DNA of 64,000 nucleotides from Crossaster papposus (taxonomy: Eukaryota > Echinodermata > Asteroidea > Velatida > Solasteridae): positions 1 through 64,000 of the forward strand of contig JBAIAA010000664.1 in the NCBI GenBank assembly GCA_037893245.1, written 5' to 3'. Below, piece after piece: positions 47,135-58,573 of this stretch. Position 1 is the first letter of the stretch. Each line of letters begins with the position of its first letter. Under the pieces are notes generated by a model. The model saw only the letters and a list, made by a program, of their open reading frames with translations. It did no database searches and had not been told where the DNA came from. Position numbers and translations under genes: made by a program.

Positions 47135-47825
47135 TGCCTGTTAAGCCCCTTTCACACTAGACGATTTCCCCGGCAATTCCCCGGGAATTTCGGTCGGTCT
47201 GTTCACACTGCCAAAGAAATCTCCGGGAAACTGCTTTTCCCCAAGAAATATTTACCCCTGCTCGGGAGTAGGGTTAAAGGAGAAATCCCCGGGGTTTAAC
47301 GTTTTTCCCGGGGAAAAGCAACTAGTGTGAACGTCGCAGGGTTTGAACTTACCCCACCTTTTTGCGTCCACGGGTAATCTCGAAAGGTCACAGGGTCACA
47401 AATAGCGAGCCAAATAATTCGCGCGGTGACTTAGTATTGTAATGAAGTACCTTTCAAACTTGTCGTAAATATATTTACAGTTAAGTACAAAAGACAAATA
47501 ATAACGTTTGAAAATTATACAAATGATTAAATTTTGAAGAATATGAGCAAAATGAATGGTTTTAATGCTTAATAAAAGAAGTCTCGTGAACAAGACTGTG
47601 TTTAGCTTCCTTCTCGTGTACGTGTATATATAATTTTCTGGGGTTTGATGGCCAGTGTGAAACGACCGTGCATATTCCCGGGAAATCGTGTCCCCAGGAG
47701 TTGCCAAATGGGTCTAGTCATGGTGAACGGTTGCTGGGGTGTTGGTGGGGTAGAAAAATCCCCGGGAAATTCCCGGGGATTAATTTCCCGGGGATTGGCT
47801 CTGCAGTGTGAAAAGGGCTTTTGAA
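47135..47825. mobile_element. ~680-bp TIR element (agcccctttcacac)
   Basis: The left 'aagcccctttcacactag' pairs with the right 'cagtgtgaaaagggctt'. The interior has repeated 'ccccgggaaattcccggg' words facing each other. The homologous flank after NLR-1 (19255-19285) reads 'gtgcctgttaggaacggcc' with no insertion, an empty site. The target duplication is unclear, perhaps 3 bp. No transposase is seen; short ORFs within are not conserved domains. Confidence 0.75.
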
Positions 47826-48006
47826 ACGACCAAATTGCTTGGCCTCGGGTATAAACAACCCGCATGTGTGGTTTTCACAAGGCTGGTTACATACTAGCCT
47901 TGGTCAAGGCGAGTTCGTCGTTATCCGTCCGTCGTTATCCGTCCAGAAATACACTGTACGCGCGCCGCGCCCCGCTTTATGCTGCATGCTAGCTATAGCT
48001 TGCGCC

Positions 48007-48374
48007 CACAGACATAAATAACCTTTAGACGGACAGCAGGGGGCGCCAGAGTGAAATTTCATGAAAGCCACAAATCGTGGGCAAATTGCTTAATTTCTGT
48101 AAGAACTCATTATTTTTGACAATTTTTTTTTTTTTTAGAACTATGCAGCATTTATATAGTTAACAGCTGAAAGTATTTTTAGTCGACATCAGCTGCGTTT
48201 TCAACCGAAATTACCGATTTGTATCCGTCCTCCCGAAGTTTGTCCATAGAGTCGTGCACATTTGTCAATCACTTCCGCCCACGATTTCATACTTAGTCAG
48301 GGGCCGTCGAAATTACGGTACCTGGACGTTGATTTCCATAGGCGCTGTCCGTCTATAGGTTATTTATGTCTGTG
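48007..48374. mobile_element. hAT-type MITE with perfect 8-bp target duplication
   Basis: TIRs 'cacagacataaataacc' (left, continuing 'tttagacggacagc') and the inverse 'ggttatttatgtctgtg' (right) are flanked by cttgcgcc at 47999-48006 and 48375-48382. The 368-bp length, 8-bp duplication and lack of ORF suit a non-autonomous hAT element. Confidence 0.85.
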
Positions 48375-48639
48375 CTTGCGCCCCGTGCAAACATACAGCG
48401 CGAACAGCGACCTCATACGGCCACTATTTATGCAAATCTACTGAGGCTACTTTTTCGCCTTGGATCATTGGGTTTTTGAAATCTTATGTTTTTCCTATAT
48501 TTTGCGCCACATTTGTGGCGCATGACCTCGTATGCGAATACAGATAAGTATAGGCGGGACTAAGATGTGAAGTGTCCAATCACAACGCGGTTGAATCCCG
48601 ACGTCATCAAATTTGATGCAGCATGACATTTAAGACAAA

Positions 48640-48840
48640 ATGGCAGATATTCAGCGTCGTCTGTCGTCCGAAGATCTCTCATGTTGTTTGAATTTTGCAG
48701 CGAAAATATTATCCCTCGAAGATTTTAGACCCGAGCAGCGAAAGGCCATTAGAATCCTTTCTTCGTGGTCACGGTGTTTTTGTGGATTTGCCGACAGGTT
48801 ATGGGAAATCCGTCATTTTTCAGGCAGCCTAAGCCCCATT
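48640..48840 (+). pseudogene. RecQ-like helicase N-terminus, frameshifted
   Basis: The frame beginning MADIQRRLSSEDL leads to FAAKILSLEDFRPEQRKAI, which contains the RecQ motif 0 (F-R-x-x-Q). The next residues continue only in another frame: SFLRGHGVFVDLPTGYGKS then VIFQAA, giving the SF2 helicase Walker A (motif I). One extra A near 48749 explains the shift. A stop follows QAA, and motifs Ia-VI are absent downstream. The open frames further on (to about 49061) show no helicase motif. The fragment lies inside a TIR element. It is not functional as it stands; an exon ending after QAA is a less likely alternative. Confidence 0.75.
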
Positions 48841-48929
48841 TTTGCTCGGAGCTCGCACGTACGTACGGCCAGGTACTCAGCGTCAGTTTTCAGCGTGTTC
48901 GGTCAGTTTCTTATCGCCGCATAATCGGC

Positions 48930-49620
48930 ATTATCCCAGGCATGCTGGTCTGTGCGTTAACGCCACATTGTATGGTCCAAGCATGGCCCAACGCTGTGGG
49001 GAGGGGGCATGTTTACGGCTGCAGGACCAACCTTCAAAGTGATCGCAATATCGTAATTTAAACACGGACAAGTGTCTTATATCCTCAATAACTTCTCAGA
49101 TTATTTTCTTGGCAAAATTCAGCCGGCAGGGCATTTAATTATCAGAGTTCCGCGTTTTACCGAGCCACGGTTTTCAGATCAGCTGGATTAGATGCGTGTG
49201 ATATAATGTAGGGCCGAGTTCGACACGTTTCAATAGAGTCGCGGCCTTCTCCAGTCACCGCGGTTGAAAACTCAAAACTAAGCAGCTAAACACAACTAGT
49301 TTTGACCATAACATTGTCAACATTCAAGAAAATACCCAGTAAAACGAGCAAAATAACTGCGACCCTCACCAATCAAGCAAGACAGTTCAAATCTTCATGT
49401 GTAATTCCTACAAGCCTTCGTAAAAATCACTCAACTTTCTCCGATCATAGCTCCGATAAAATATGTCAACGATGGCGGTGTTCGTAAACACTTGCGAGCT
49501 AGCTATGACCTTTCACCGCTAGCTCAAATTATGCAGTTTCTACGCAACGATCGACCAATAAGAAAACGACTATAAAGGTCAGCTTAAGCTATTAGCATAA
49601 TGAGCAACGCCCCAAAAATC
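48930..49620. other. Interior of the TIR element, no gene recognised
   Basis: After the helicase fragment I find no further helicase motifs, nuclease or transposase signature. The 61-codon ORF at 49302-49487 has no domain. Confidence 0.45.
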
Positions 49621-50159
49621 TCAAATTAACCAATGATCCAAGGCGTTCGAGTATCCTCAGTTAGTTTGCATATAATACTGTAACGTAGAATTCTCTGGGG
49701 TCGACTACACACACAAGAAAGACTCTAGACACAAGTATTCTTGTTCTTCCGGTGATTCTCAGCCGTTTAATCTGGACTCTCGCCAACCAAACATGGACAT
49801 CAGGCTCACACAACTCACGCGGTACCAGAACTGGTTAGAACCAGTTCGGCGCTTGCGCAATCCAAAGGCGGGTTTCCGGGGCGCACCAGCAGGAGCCACC
49901 GGAGTGATCCCACCACCGTGGAATCGCTCCAGCGCCCTCTACCGCCCAACCGGCACGGGCGTTACACAGCCCCCCACGAAGACCTTGTTTGCCCCCAAAC
50001 AAAACCATGGGCGCCGCTGCCGCACCCCGGCCAACCGCCCTGGAAAACGCATAACGCCAACAATTACACAACAATTTACATTACAACAATTTACATTAGA
50101 ACAATTTACATTACACAATTTTTTTTACAACAATTTACATTACAACAAATTTGGGGTAA

Positions 50160-50675
50160 GCCCCTGGCCCCGGCACACCCCTGGCCCGGGCACACCCCTG
50201 GCCCCGGCACACCCCTGGCCCCGGCACACCCCTGGCCCCGGCACACCCCTGGCCCCGGCACACCCCTGGCCCCGGCACACCCCTGGCCCCGGCACACCCC
50301 TGGCCCCGGCACACCCCTGGCCCCGGCACACCCCTTGGTGTCGGCACACCCCTGGCCCCGGCACACCCCTGGCCCCGGCACACCCCTGGCCCCGGCACAC
50401 CCCTGGCCCCGGCACACCCCTGGCCCCGGCACACCCCTGGCCCCGGCACACCCCTGGCCCCGGCACACCCCTGGCCCCGGCACACCCCTGGCCCCGGCAC
50501 ACCCCTGGCCCCGGCACACCCCTGGCCCCGGCACACCCCTGGCCCCGGCACACCCCTGGCCCCGGCACACCCCTGGCCCCGGCACACCCCTGGCCCCGGC
50601 ACACCCCTGGCCCCGGCACACCCCTGGCCCCGGCACACCCCTGGCCCCGGCACACCCCTGGCCCCGGCACACCCC
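50160..50675. repeat. 17-bp GC-rich minisatellite inside the LTR element
   Basis: About 30 units of 'ggcacacccctggcccc', nearly identical, with one variant unit near 50333-50345 ('cttggtgtcggca'). All six frames stay open for up to ~300 codons, giving repetitive Pro/Gly/His or Cys/Gly/Arg ORFs that are not genes. Confidence 0.95.
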
Positions 50676-50684
50676 TCCAATGTT

Positions 50685-51060
50685 AAGACTTGACTGCGAC
50701 TGTGACTGCGACTGGCTCCTCTGACTGCGACTGGTGCCTTCGACTGCGGCTGGCTCTTGCGACTGCGACTGTGGTTCCTGCGACTGCGACTGCGGCTGGC
50801 TCCCGCGACAGCGACTGGCTCCTGCGACTGCGACTGGCTCCTGTATCTGGTGCCTGCGACTGCGACTGGCTCTTGCGACTGCGACTGCGACTGCGCCTTG
50901 CTCCTGCGACTGCGACTGGCTCCTCCGACTGCGACTGGCTCCTGTGGCCGCGACTGTGACTGCCTCTTGCGACTGCGACTGATTCTTGCGACTGCGACTG
51001 ATTCTTGCGACTGCGACTGATTCTTGCGACTGCGACTGATTCTTGCGACTGGCTTAGAGA
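50685..51060. repeat. Hexamer-based tandem repeat (gcgactgcgactggctcct)
   Basis: Degenerate array of 'gcgact' hexamers punctuated by 'ggctcct' and, at the right end, regular 'gattctt' units (four 20-bp copies, about 50978-51050). Non-coding. Confidence 0.9.
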
Positions 51061-51553
51061 GCGTGGGCGTCCCGGCGAGGCCCCGCCCCCGCTGCGCCGA
51101 CGGGCACGGCTCGGGCTCGCTCCGAGTGTTGCGAGCCGTCTGCCGCGCCGCCGTCTACAGCATGGGCCGGGCCCCTCCGACTCCTCTTGTGGCGGTCCCT
51201 TGTGACTGTCCCTGCGGCTCCGACTGGCTTAGAGAGCGTGGGCAACGTTGACGGATCCGCTCCATTGCACTGTGTGCGGAGCAGCTCCGCTCCATTGACT
51301 CCCATGCGGAGCAGTGCCGACGGCTCCGCTCCATTGGTTTGTGTGCGGAGCAGTTCTGCCCCCGTTGCGTCGACGAACACAACCCGCGGACGCTCCGAGT
51401 GAAACGACCCGCCGGCTGCGCCGTCGTCCACGGCCCTGGGCGGCCCTCCCGCCGTGGGGCGAGTTGGCTGCCGTGCTATCGTGTTTTTCTCAAAACATGA
51501 ACACTTCACCTGGTCTTTTCTTAGTCCTCCTGCATGCCGACCGCTGCCACCAA
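51061..51553. other. GC-rich interior of the LTR element
   Basis: High-GC sequence with 'gcggagcagctccgctccat'-like repeats around 51255-51345 and a duplicated 'tggcttagagagcgtggg'. The long ORFs (for example 51054-51587 minus) reflect composition and lack any retroviral-type motif. The sequence next to the right LTR holds the candidate primer-binding site. Confidence 0.5.
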
Positions 51554-51949
51554 TGTAACGTAGAATTATCTGGGGTCGACTACACACACAAGAAAGACTC
51601 TAGACACAAGTATTCTTGTTCTTCCGGTGATTCTCAGCCGTTTAATCTGGACTCTCGCCAACCAAACATGGACATCAGGCTCACACAACTCACGCGGTAC
51701 CAGAACTGGTTAGAACCAGTTCGGCGCTTGCGCAATCCAAAGGCGGGTTTCCGGGGCGCACCAGCAGGAGCCACCGGAGTGATCCCACCACCGTGGAATC
51801 GCTCCAGCGCCCTCTACCGCCCAACCGGCACGGGCGTTACAATACTTAATAGTGGCCGCGTGAGGTCGTTGTTTGAGCTCCGATTACCGCTGCGCTGTAC
51901 GTACGGACGGGTAACGATGAACGCCTTGACCAAGCAAGGCTAGTTACAT

Positions 51950-52640
51950 ACAAACTGAATCCGTTTCGGCAATGTGTAAACAAACGTACAGCAAACGCAA
52001 AGCGAAGTGTGTGTGTTGCCTGCATAATGGAAACGTACAAATGAGCATTTCTGTCCCGTGCACGGGTGGAATTTCGACTTGTAAATAAATGGTCCTCCCT
52101 CGTATGGCATAAATACAACTTGAATATGTTTCGGCAATTTTCCTGTTAAAAAAATATACGGCACTCGAATTGTGTGTACGGGATATATGAAAACGCTCAT
52201 ATGACCATTTTCGTGCGGTACACTATCCACATGCTAGTTTGGAAGTTTGCCCGTTAGAAATGGTCTCCACAAGACAGGATACCTACAAATTGAAGATTTT
52301 CGCCCATCTCATAGAAAATGTGCAGCGTGCAAAAGTGTGTAACGCGCCTGTGTAAACTCAATAAAGAGCCTGTTTTACACGGCTCACTATCCACATGCCG
52401 CATGTGTAATTTGGACTGTTAGAAATGGTCGCCATATGGCAGGTTATACACAAAGTGGACGCGGTCCGCCAATCTCGTAGGAAATGTACAGCACGCGAAA
52501 AGTGTGTATTTGACATATGGAAACGCATAAATGAGCATTATTTGTCCCGCACACGTAGTACATTGATAGACGACTATTTCCTTCCCCTCGGACACTTTGC
52601 ACACAAACTGAACATTTCGCTGATCTCGTTGAAAACCACC
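51950..52640. repeat. Degenerate ~170-bp tandem repeat, about four copies
   Basis: Units start near 51951, 52107, 52284 and 52449 with an 'acaaactgaa...ttcgg' opening and share 'gaaaatgtacagc', 'cgaaaagtgtgtat' and 'tggaaacgcataaatgagca' segments. They are diverged from each other. The short ORFs inside have no domain. Confidence 0.65.
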
Positions 52641-52689
52641 CACCCCCCTTTGTGGCGGTCATTGTGCTTGCGGAATGTTGTGGTTCCTC

Positions 52690-52835
52690 AGGTATTATTT
52701 TTAGGTTTCGGGGGGGGGGGGGGGGGTGCGTTAGGTAACAATAGTCTAGAGAGTGTAAAATGTATTGGGGATTAAAGAGGGGAGGGGGGGGGGGGGGGTT
52801 CTTGGTCTCGTATCGCGCTGGGTATACCAACGTTA
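52690..52835. mobile_element. Inverted fragment of the poly-C/poly-G MITE
   Basis: Reverse complement of the left half of the intronic MITE at 14840-15090: 'gttaggtaacaatagtctag', then long G runs, then 'ggtctcgtatcgcgctgggt'. It shows that the MITE family also inserted outside NLR introns. Confidence 0.6.
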
Positions 52836-52919
52836 TCGTGAAAGTTACTTTTAGTTGCCCGTTATAGCAGAACATTCAACCTACGTCACAACAACAGTAA
52901 ACAACGTTTGTAATACACG

Positions 52920-54290
52920 GTGTCTGCATTATTTCCTCCCCGGGCAGATATGTTAATTTTAGGTCACCGTAATTTTGGGAGTGGGTATAAATATTTGTAA
53001 CAACAATAGGTTGTTTTTTTCATTGACACAACCAGAGCATTGAAAAGGTAGAGGCTGGGGGTTCATATCACACCTTGTATGCGCACGCACACCAGGAAAT
53101 AACATCAATTTATTTGGACGTCAACAACTAACTCTCAAAAATTGGAACATAAAATTACAATTTTGAAGGTGCAGTGCTCACAACAACAGCTCGCCAAGAC
53201 AACAGTTTAGAGGGCCGCTATTCAGGAAATTGCAGTGAGTAATAAGAAGCATAGCCTATAATAGTTATAGTTTCGCAGCCCAAACTTTGTTCAACTTGTT
53301 GTTTTTTTACGTTGGGGACATGTTGGAACTACCGTACGTGTGGAGACAATCTGTGCACAAACCTAGGCTATATATTGAACCAAATTGTAACTTTCTTGTG
53401 ATTGTGAATGCTTCCTTATTGTACATTTAGAATTGAGCGATAATCTCTTCCTAAATTGATGCGTGTATTTTTTACTGATATGTATTTTTTAAAGTCATAT
53501 TTTAAATGTCCGATGATGATCAGAATGAAGACATTATTGGGAGCCACTTTTTGACAAAATGTAACCTTTCAAATCGACCAATCAGGATACTAACCAATCA
53601 CATCTGTTCCTCTGGGTATAATGAATAGCCCACCTGAAAATACAATTCAATATTATCTTCTTTTATTTCAAAAATGAAAAAAACCACTGAATTCTAATTA
53701 CAATATATGTTTCTTATAATTTCATAATATTCAATGCTTTAATAAGTGATCAGTTAGTTTGAGAAATATTGGAATAATTAATTAAAAGCATGACTGATTC
53801 ACTGTCTCCATAGGATTGGTGCATGAACTACGTTGGTTGTCTGTCATTCATACCCTTGATGCAATATCGATCATATTTACTAATAATCTCAAATGTTAAG
53901 ACTGCTTGCCTTGCCTGGTTATTTGTGTTAACCAAATCTGCTGAAAGCATGTTTACACTTGATACTTGCTTACTATATTCGCTTGATAAGATTCTAATTG
54001 GGGAAAATCGGATCTCACGTGGCGACGAATTAAGTCTGTTTTTACCCTAGTGTTTACACCGCATACACAAACAAACTTCTTTGAAGCAAACCCAGGTACC
54101 GAATGTGGACATGTGTGGGTGGGGGGGGGGGGGGGGGGGGTGATTGGTTTCGAAACCCTAGCTTCGTTTTGGCTTCGGATCACCTGAAGGAGATTGTTAA
54201 ACCATGATGTAATATCCGTTGCAAATTAAGACTACCAACTTGTGGAATCTTCTGGCGTATTTTGATGTCAATCAAGTGTAATGTCAAAAC
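52920..54290 (+). repeat. Gene-less NLR unit 4 (beta 4)
   Basis: Same order as beta 1-3: alpha-like 5' flank ('aaggtgcagtgctcacaac' near 53166), the exon-1-proximal segment near 53810, then about 330 bp without NLR exons, then 3' flank ('ttctggcgtattttgatgtc' near 54248). A poly-G tract lies at 54120-54140. Confidence 0.7.
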
Positions 54291-55089
54291 TGCAGTCTGT
54301 GTCTGGCAGTAGCTAATATGTCAGGATTGGATTTTTAATTAAGACCTTTCAGTTAAAAGAAAATTGATAGTTTACATTTACATGTTTTTCATTTACGGTA
54401 ATCACATACATTGTACTTGTGAAAAAGAAAAGTTATAACCTGATTGGGTAGACGTAATAATTCCATTCTACTTCCACATGTTAAAATACATGTATGTGTA
54501 TCTCACAATTGTTGTGCCAATTATAATCTATTATATTGCTTTCAACATAAACACTAGTTTTAACTTGTAAATACAAACTGGAATTGGAGGTAAATATGAT
54601 GCAACGCACAAGCAAATCGCAACAAAATAATCCCAACGCACTTTGCATTATTTCCTCCCCGGGCAGATATGTTAATTTTGGACCACCGTAATTTTGGGAG
54701 TGGGTATTAATATTTGTAACAACAATAGGGCGTTTTTTCATCTACACAACCAGAGCATTGAAAAGGTAGAGGCTGGGGGTTCATAAACACACCTTGTATG
54801 CGCACGCACACCAGGAAATAACATCAATTTATTTGGACATCCGAACAACTAACTCTCGAAAATTGGAACATAAAATTACAATTTTGAAGGTGCAGCGCTC
54901 ACAACAACAGCTCGCTAAGACAACAGTTTAGAGGGCCGTTATTCAGGAAATTGCAGTGAGTAATAAGAAGCATAGCATATAATTACTTATAGTTTCGCAG
55001 CCCAAACTTTGTCAGACTTTTACGTTGGGGACATGCATGTTGGAAGTAGGCCTACGTGTGGAGTCGATCTGTACACAAACCTATGCTGT
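54291..55089 (+). repeat. Gene-less NLR unit 5, truncated (beta 5)
   Basis: Counterpart of beta 3 (25896-26679). It is truncated at the same point by the same inverted MITE, so the beta 2-beta 3 pair and the beta 4-beta 5 pair descend from one segment. Confidence 0.75.
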
Positions 55090-55462
55090 AAAGGTAGGAT
55101 ACACCATTGGTAATTGCTTGAATTATCATGAATGGATGGATTTGGAGGGTTGTATTTTATAGTAAATACCGTTTACCTGACCTGTCCAAAGTTTGACAGT
55201 CATTGATGCCGAGAAAAGCACGAAAAAAGGCGTTTGTTTTCAACCGGCGTCGAGCAGTTATTCTCATGTTATTTTTGTTTTTTCGCGATCGCCGGACGGC
55301 GAGAATGAATTTGTCTTAGTTCTATTTATCGGAATAAATACAGGATATCTAGCGCAATCATTTTGCTGGATGCCTAGATTCATTATTTACTTTCAAATGA
55401 GTAAGATATTTCTTAATAATTTGGTAGTAAATGTTTTCGATATCTGCAAATGGTGTATCCTT
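55090..55462. mobile_element. TTAA-family MITE, inverted (copy 7)
   Basis: Paralogue of the copy at 26680-27051 at the same position in the duplicated segment. Ends 'aggtaggatacaccattgg' and 'caaatggtgtatcct'; interior 'gcgatcgccggacggcgag'. Confidence 0.75.
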
Positions 55463-56419
55463 TTTGTAATTTTCTTGTAATTGTGAATGCTTCATTATTG
55501 TACATAAAGAATTGAGCGATGATCTTTTCCCAAATTGGTGCTTGTATTCTTTACTATAACTTGTAATAAACAATCCAAACTATACGACTCCACATCAGCT
55601 AGCAGGTGCCGCGCAAACACCCCGCTAGTAATAATGAATACTGGCCTACCGAGGTGATCCATGGAGCATTTTATTTTCCCGAGGCTAAAACCGAGGGAAA
55701 ACGGAATGCTCCATGGATCACCGAGGGATGCTAGTTTTACTACAAAACGAGATAAAGCATTCAATATTTGTTTGATAACACCTCACCCACAGATTCTGCT
55801 TGGTTTTAATATTTTAAAATTATCTAAATCTAAATACAGTTGAAATGAACTTCGATTTCAAAACAAAATTGGTGGAAAATGTCTTTGCTCTTTTCTAAAC
55901 CACCCATTCACAAAATGTTTGAATCCAGCTCTGTGGCACTGGCTCTTTGGAACATTAACAATATACACGCAACGCACAACGCACACACATGTACGTTTGT
56001 TTATGGTGTAAATCGAGGAGTTTCCTTTGTTCCTCTCGAAAATTTCCTTTGTTTGTACTCTAACGTCTTTCGACGGCTCTCATTGGTTTTGTACACGAAT
56101 CTCAATCGAGGTCGTCCTCGATTCTAACCCTAACCCCAATTCACCTTCGTGTCGCCAGGTATGTGTCCTCCATTTACACCATAAACAGACGCGTACATAC
56201 ATTTGCACACACTTGCCTTGCACAGAAAGATAGTAAAAATAGAAAATACCACGTGACTAGCTCTCGGCCAATCAAGACAATCTGTGGGTGAGGTGTACCC
56301 ATTGTTTCCTGTGTGCTTCATCTTTTGCGTATCACAGGCTTATATATCTAGGAACAAGTTCGGTTTGGCGACTAGATCGACTAGACTTAACCATTTAATA
56401 CTAGTCAATCTAGTTGTCA
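55463..56419 (+). repeat. Segmental duplicate of 27052-27870, with an extra insertion
   Basis: Collinear with 27052-27870, including the hairpin at 55650-55735. About 185 bp at 56002-56190 are unique to this copy and have matching ends ('gtttatggtgtaaatcgagg' and the inverse 'tttacaccataaac'), so a small hairpin-ended insertion is likely. No gene. Confidence 0.65.
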
Positions 56420-57040
56420 CTCGAACACTCTGTGGTTTGACTAGCTAGTCCAACTGGATCAACCTAGCCAAGGACCATGGTTTCTCTAGTCACTTGCTTT
56501 GTAGTTTACTAGCTAGTCCAACTGGATCAACCTAGCTATGGACCATGGTTTCTCTAGTCACTTGCTGTGTGGTTTGACTAGCTAGTCCAACTGGATCAAC
56601 CTAGCCAAGGACCATAGTTTCTCTAGTCACTTGCTTTGTAGTTTACTAGCTAGTCCAACTGGATCAACCTAGCTATGGACCATGGTTTCTCTAGTCACTT
56701 GCTGTGTGGTTTGACTAGCTAGTCCAACTGGATCAACCTAGCCAAGGACCATGTTTTTTCTAGTCAATTGCTGTGTGGTTTGACTAGCTAGTCCAACTGG
56801 ATCAACCTAGCCAAGGACCATGGTTTCTCTAGTCAATTGCTGTGTGGTTTGACTAGCTAGTCCAACTGGATTAACCTAGCCAAGGACCATGGTTTCTCTA
56901 ATCACTTGCCGTGTGGTTTGACTAGCTAGTCCAACTGGATCAACCTAGCCAAGGACCATGGTTTCTCTAGTCAATTGCTGTGTGGTTTGACTAGCTAGTC
57001 CAACTGCATCAACCTAGCAGAGAACCATGGTTTCTTTAGT
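56420..57040 (+). repeat. 69-bp satellite array, about nine copies
   Basis: Units contain 'gactagctagtccaactgga', 'tcaacctagccaaggaccat' and 'ggtttctctagtcacttgc'. Two variants alternate near the left end (one with 'tttgtagtttactagc', one with 'tgtgtggtttgactagc'), giving a local two-unit higher-order repeat. Confidence 0.95.
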
Positions 57041-58573
57041 CACTCGCGAGATACGTCACTGTTTTAAGATGGAGGAAAAGTAAACGGGGGCAAGTTTTGC
57101 AAACATTTACGATACATATTTTTCCAATGATAATAACTATTTGCAATAAGAAATGTTTTTATTGCACTAAATTAAGTGGAGGAAATAATATAAATAAATC
57201 ACTTAAAAAATACAAATTACGGGCCAACATTTTGCTTCTACATGTATAACAACGTAAAGGCCTGTCGTCTGCACACACACTAGAATTGACGTCATCGACA
57301 GACTAGACGCGTTCGAGTGAAAAACAGACCACCCATGCGTGAAGTTGAATCGGAAATCGACAAAAGGGATTAGTTCAGCAGCACCCGATAACTTGCTCTG
57401 TATGCACATAATAAATATGCGCACGCACACCAGGACAAAACTTTAATTTATTTAGACATCAGTAACTCTCGAAAACTTGTGATAAAAAATTACAATTCGA
57501 AGGTGCAGCTAGGCCTCACAACAGCTCGGCAAGACGACAGTTTAATAGAGGGCCGTTATTCAGCAAATTATAATATTCAGCATATTTAAGGCACGTTGTT
57601 TCTTTCTTCCGCAGCACAAACTGTTGACAACCTTTTTTTTATTGGGAGCATGTTGTCTGGTTGTTGGATACTCACACACGATTTGTGAGTGGATGACAAT
57701 TAAACCAATTTGTGCACAAACCTATGGTGCGCTGTGAACCAGTTAAACAGGTTTATTCCCTGACTAATCTTGAAATTGTACATGAAGATTCGATAACTCT
57801 TGTTTTTAGTTTAAACATTTATTTGTTGCATGCGTACTGTATTACGTAGAATAAAGAAAAAATAGGCTTATATATTGTCAGAACCATTAGTAATACTTTG
57901 GGAATTTTACAATTTATGTTTCTCATTACAATTTATGTTTCCAGGCTATTTTAAAACATTTTTTATTCAAATGTACTAATTTTTACATTTATTTTCGCTA
58001 CTATTCTAGTCATTTACCATTTCATTTCCAATTTTGGTCAAATCAATGTTCAACTTATGCTTAGTAAATTAGTGTGCTGTGCGTTTGAGCCGATCACACA
58101 TTTTAGACTAATTTATTTAACATAAGTTTGAAATTGATTGACATAAGACGAAATCGATCTCTGATTGCTGCCTTTCGGCAACAGCTTAGACAAAATTGAT
58201 CTGTAATGACGAATGTTCACCCAGAAATGTTTAATTGGTTTGACCAAAATTTGAAATTAAATGATAAATGACTAAATTGGTTTGGTAAAAGGGTGTATAC
58301 ATTTTTTTCAGGGGACGAAATTGAATGTGAGAGTTGGTGAATTTGAATGCAAAATGTTTTAAAATAACCGTGAAAACTATTCTGCTTCAATTATTGATGG
58401 AAACATTTAATGCACGACTGGTTTACCAGTGTCTCTCCATAGGATGAACTGCATTGGTTGTCTGTCATCCATACCCCTGATGCAATGTCGATAATATTTA
58501 TTTTAAAAAAAAGAGGCACAGTTTATCATTATTCATTGCTAACAGGATTTGTGGGCGGGTGATCCAAAGTACC
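57041..58573 (+). repeat. NLR upstream flank (block alpha, copy 4), uninterrupted
   Basis: The most complete copy of the NLR 5' flank. It lacks the mariner element and palindrome present in copy 3 and holds the pre-insertion TA site at 57871. It ends with the conserved 'cattgctaacag' and the start context accATGG of NLR-3. Confidence 0.75.

Larger units (their letters stand above)
49679..51841 (-). mobile_element. Non-autonomous LTR element (TRIM-like), minus strand
   Basis: Two 288-bp direct LTRs (49679-49966 and 51554-51841) start TGTAACG, end CGTTACA and differ at a single position by my reading. ATAC flanks both sides (49675-49678, 51842-51845), a 4-bp target duplication. On the minus strand the LTR at 51554 is followed by 'ttggtggcagcggtcggcat', placed and phased like a primer-binding site beginning TGG. 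The other LTR is preceded by the purine tract 'tggggggctg', a candidate polypurine tract. No gag or pol is present; the interior is minisatellite. The near-identical LTRs imply a recent insertion. Confidence 0.85.
47890..51950 (+). mobile_element. TIR element carrying a RecQ-like helicase relic, with nested insertions
   Basis: Sequence from about 47892 ('actagccttggtcaaggcg', 'cgttatccgtcc') reappears inverted at the right end ('cgccttgaccaagcaaggct' near 51922). Further in, 48405-48475 ('cgacctcatacggccacta', 'cgccttggatcattgg') pairs with 51846-51875 plus 49622-49678 once the LTR element is removed. The left arm is split by an hAT-type MITE (48007-48374) and the right arm by the LTR element (49679-51841). 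Without those the element is roughly 1.5 kb. RecQ-like helicases are, from memory, a feature of Academ-type DNA transposons, so this may be a deleted Academ relative. Outer ends are approximate. Confidence 0.6.

Noticed and set aside
49793..50724. Overlapping ORFs of 176-297 codons, Pro/His-rich or Cys/Gly-rich
   Set aside because: The 17-bp minisatellite lacks stop codons in most frames; the ORFs have no conserved domain.
50690..51587. Leu/Arg-, Asp/Cys- and Pro-rich ORFs
   Set aside because: Products of the hexamer repeat and high GC inside the LTR element.
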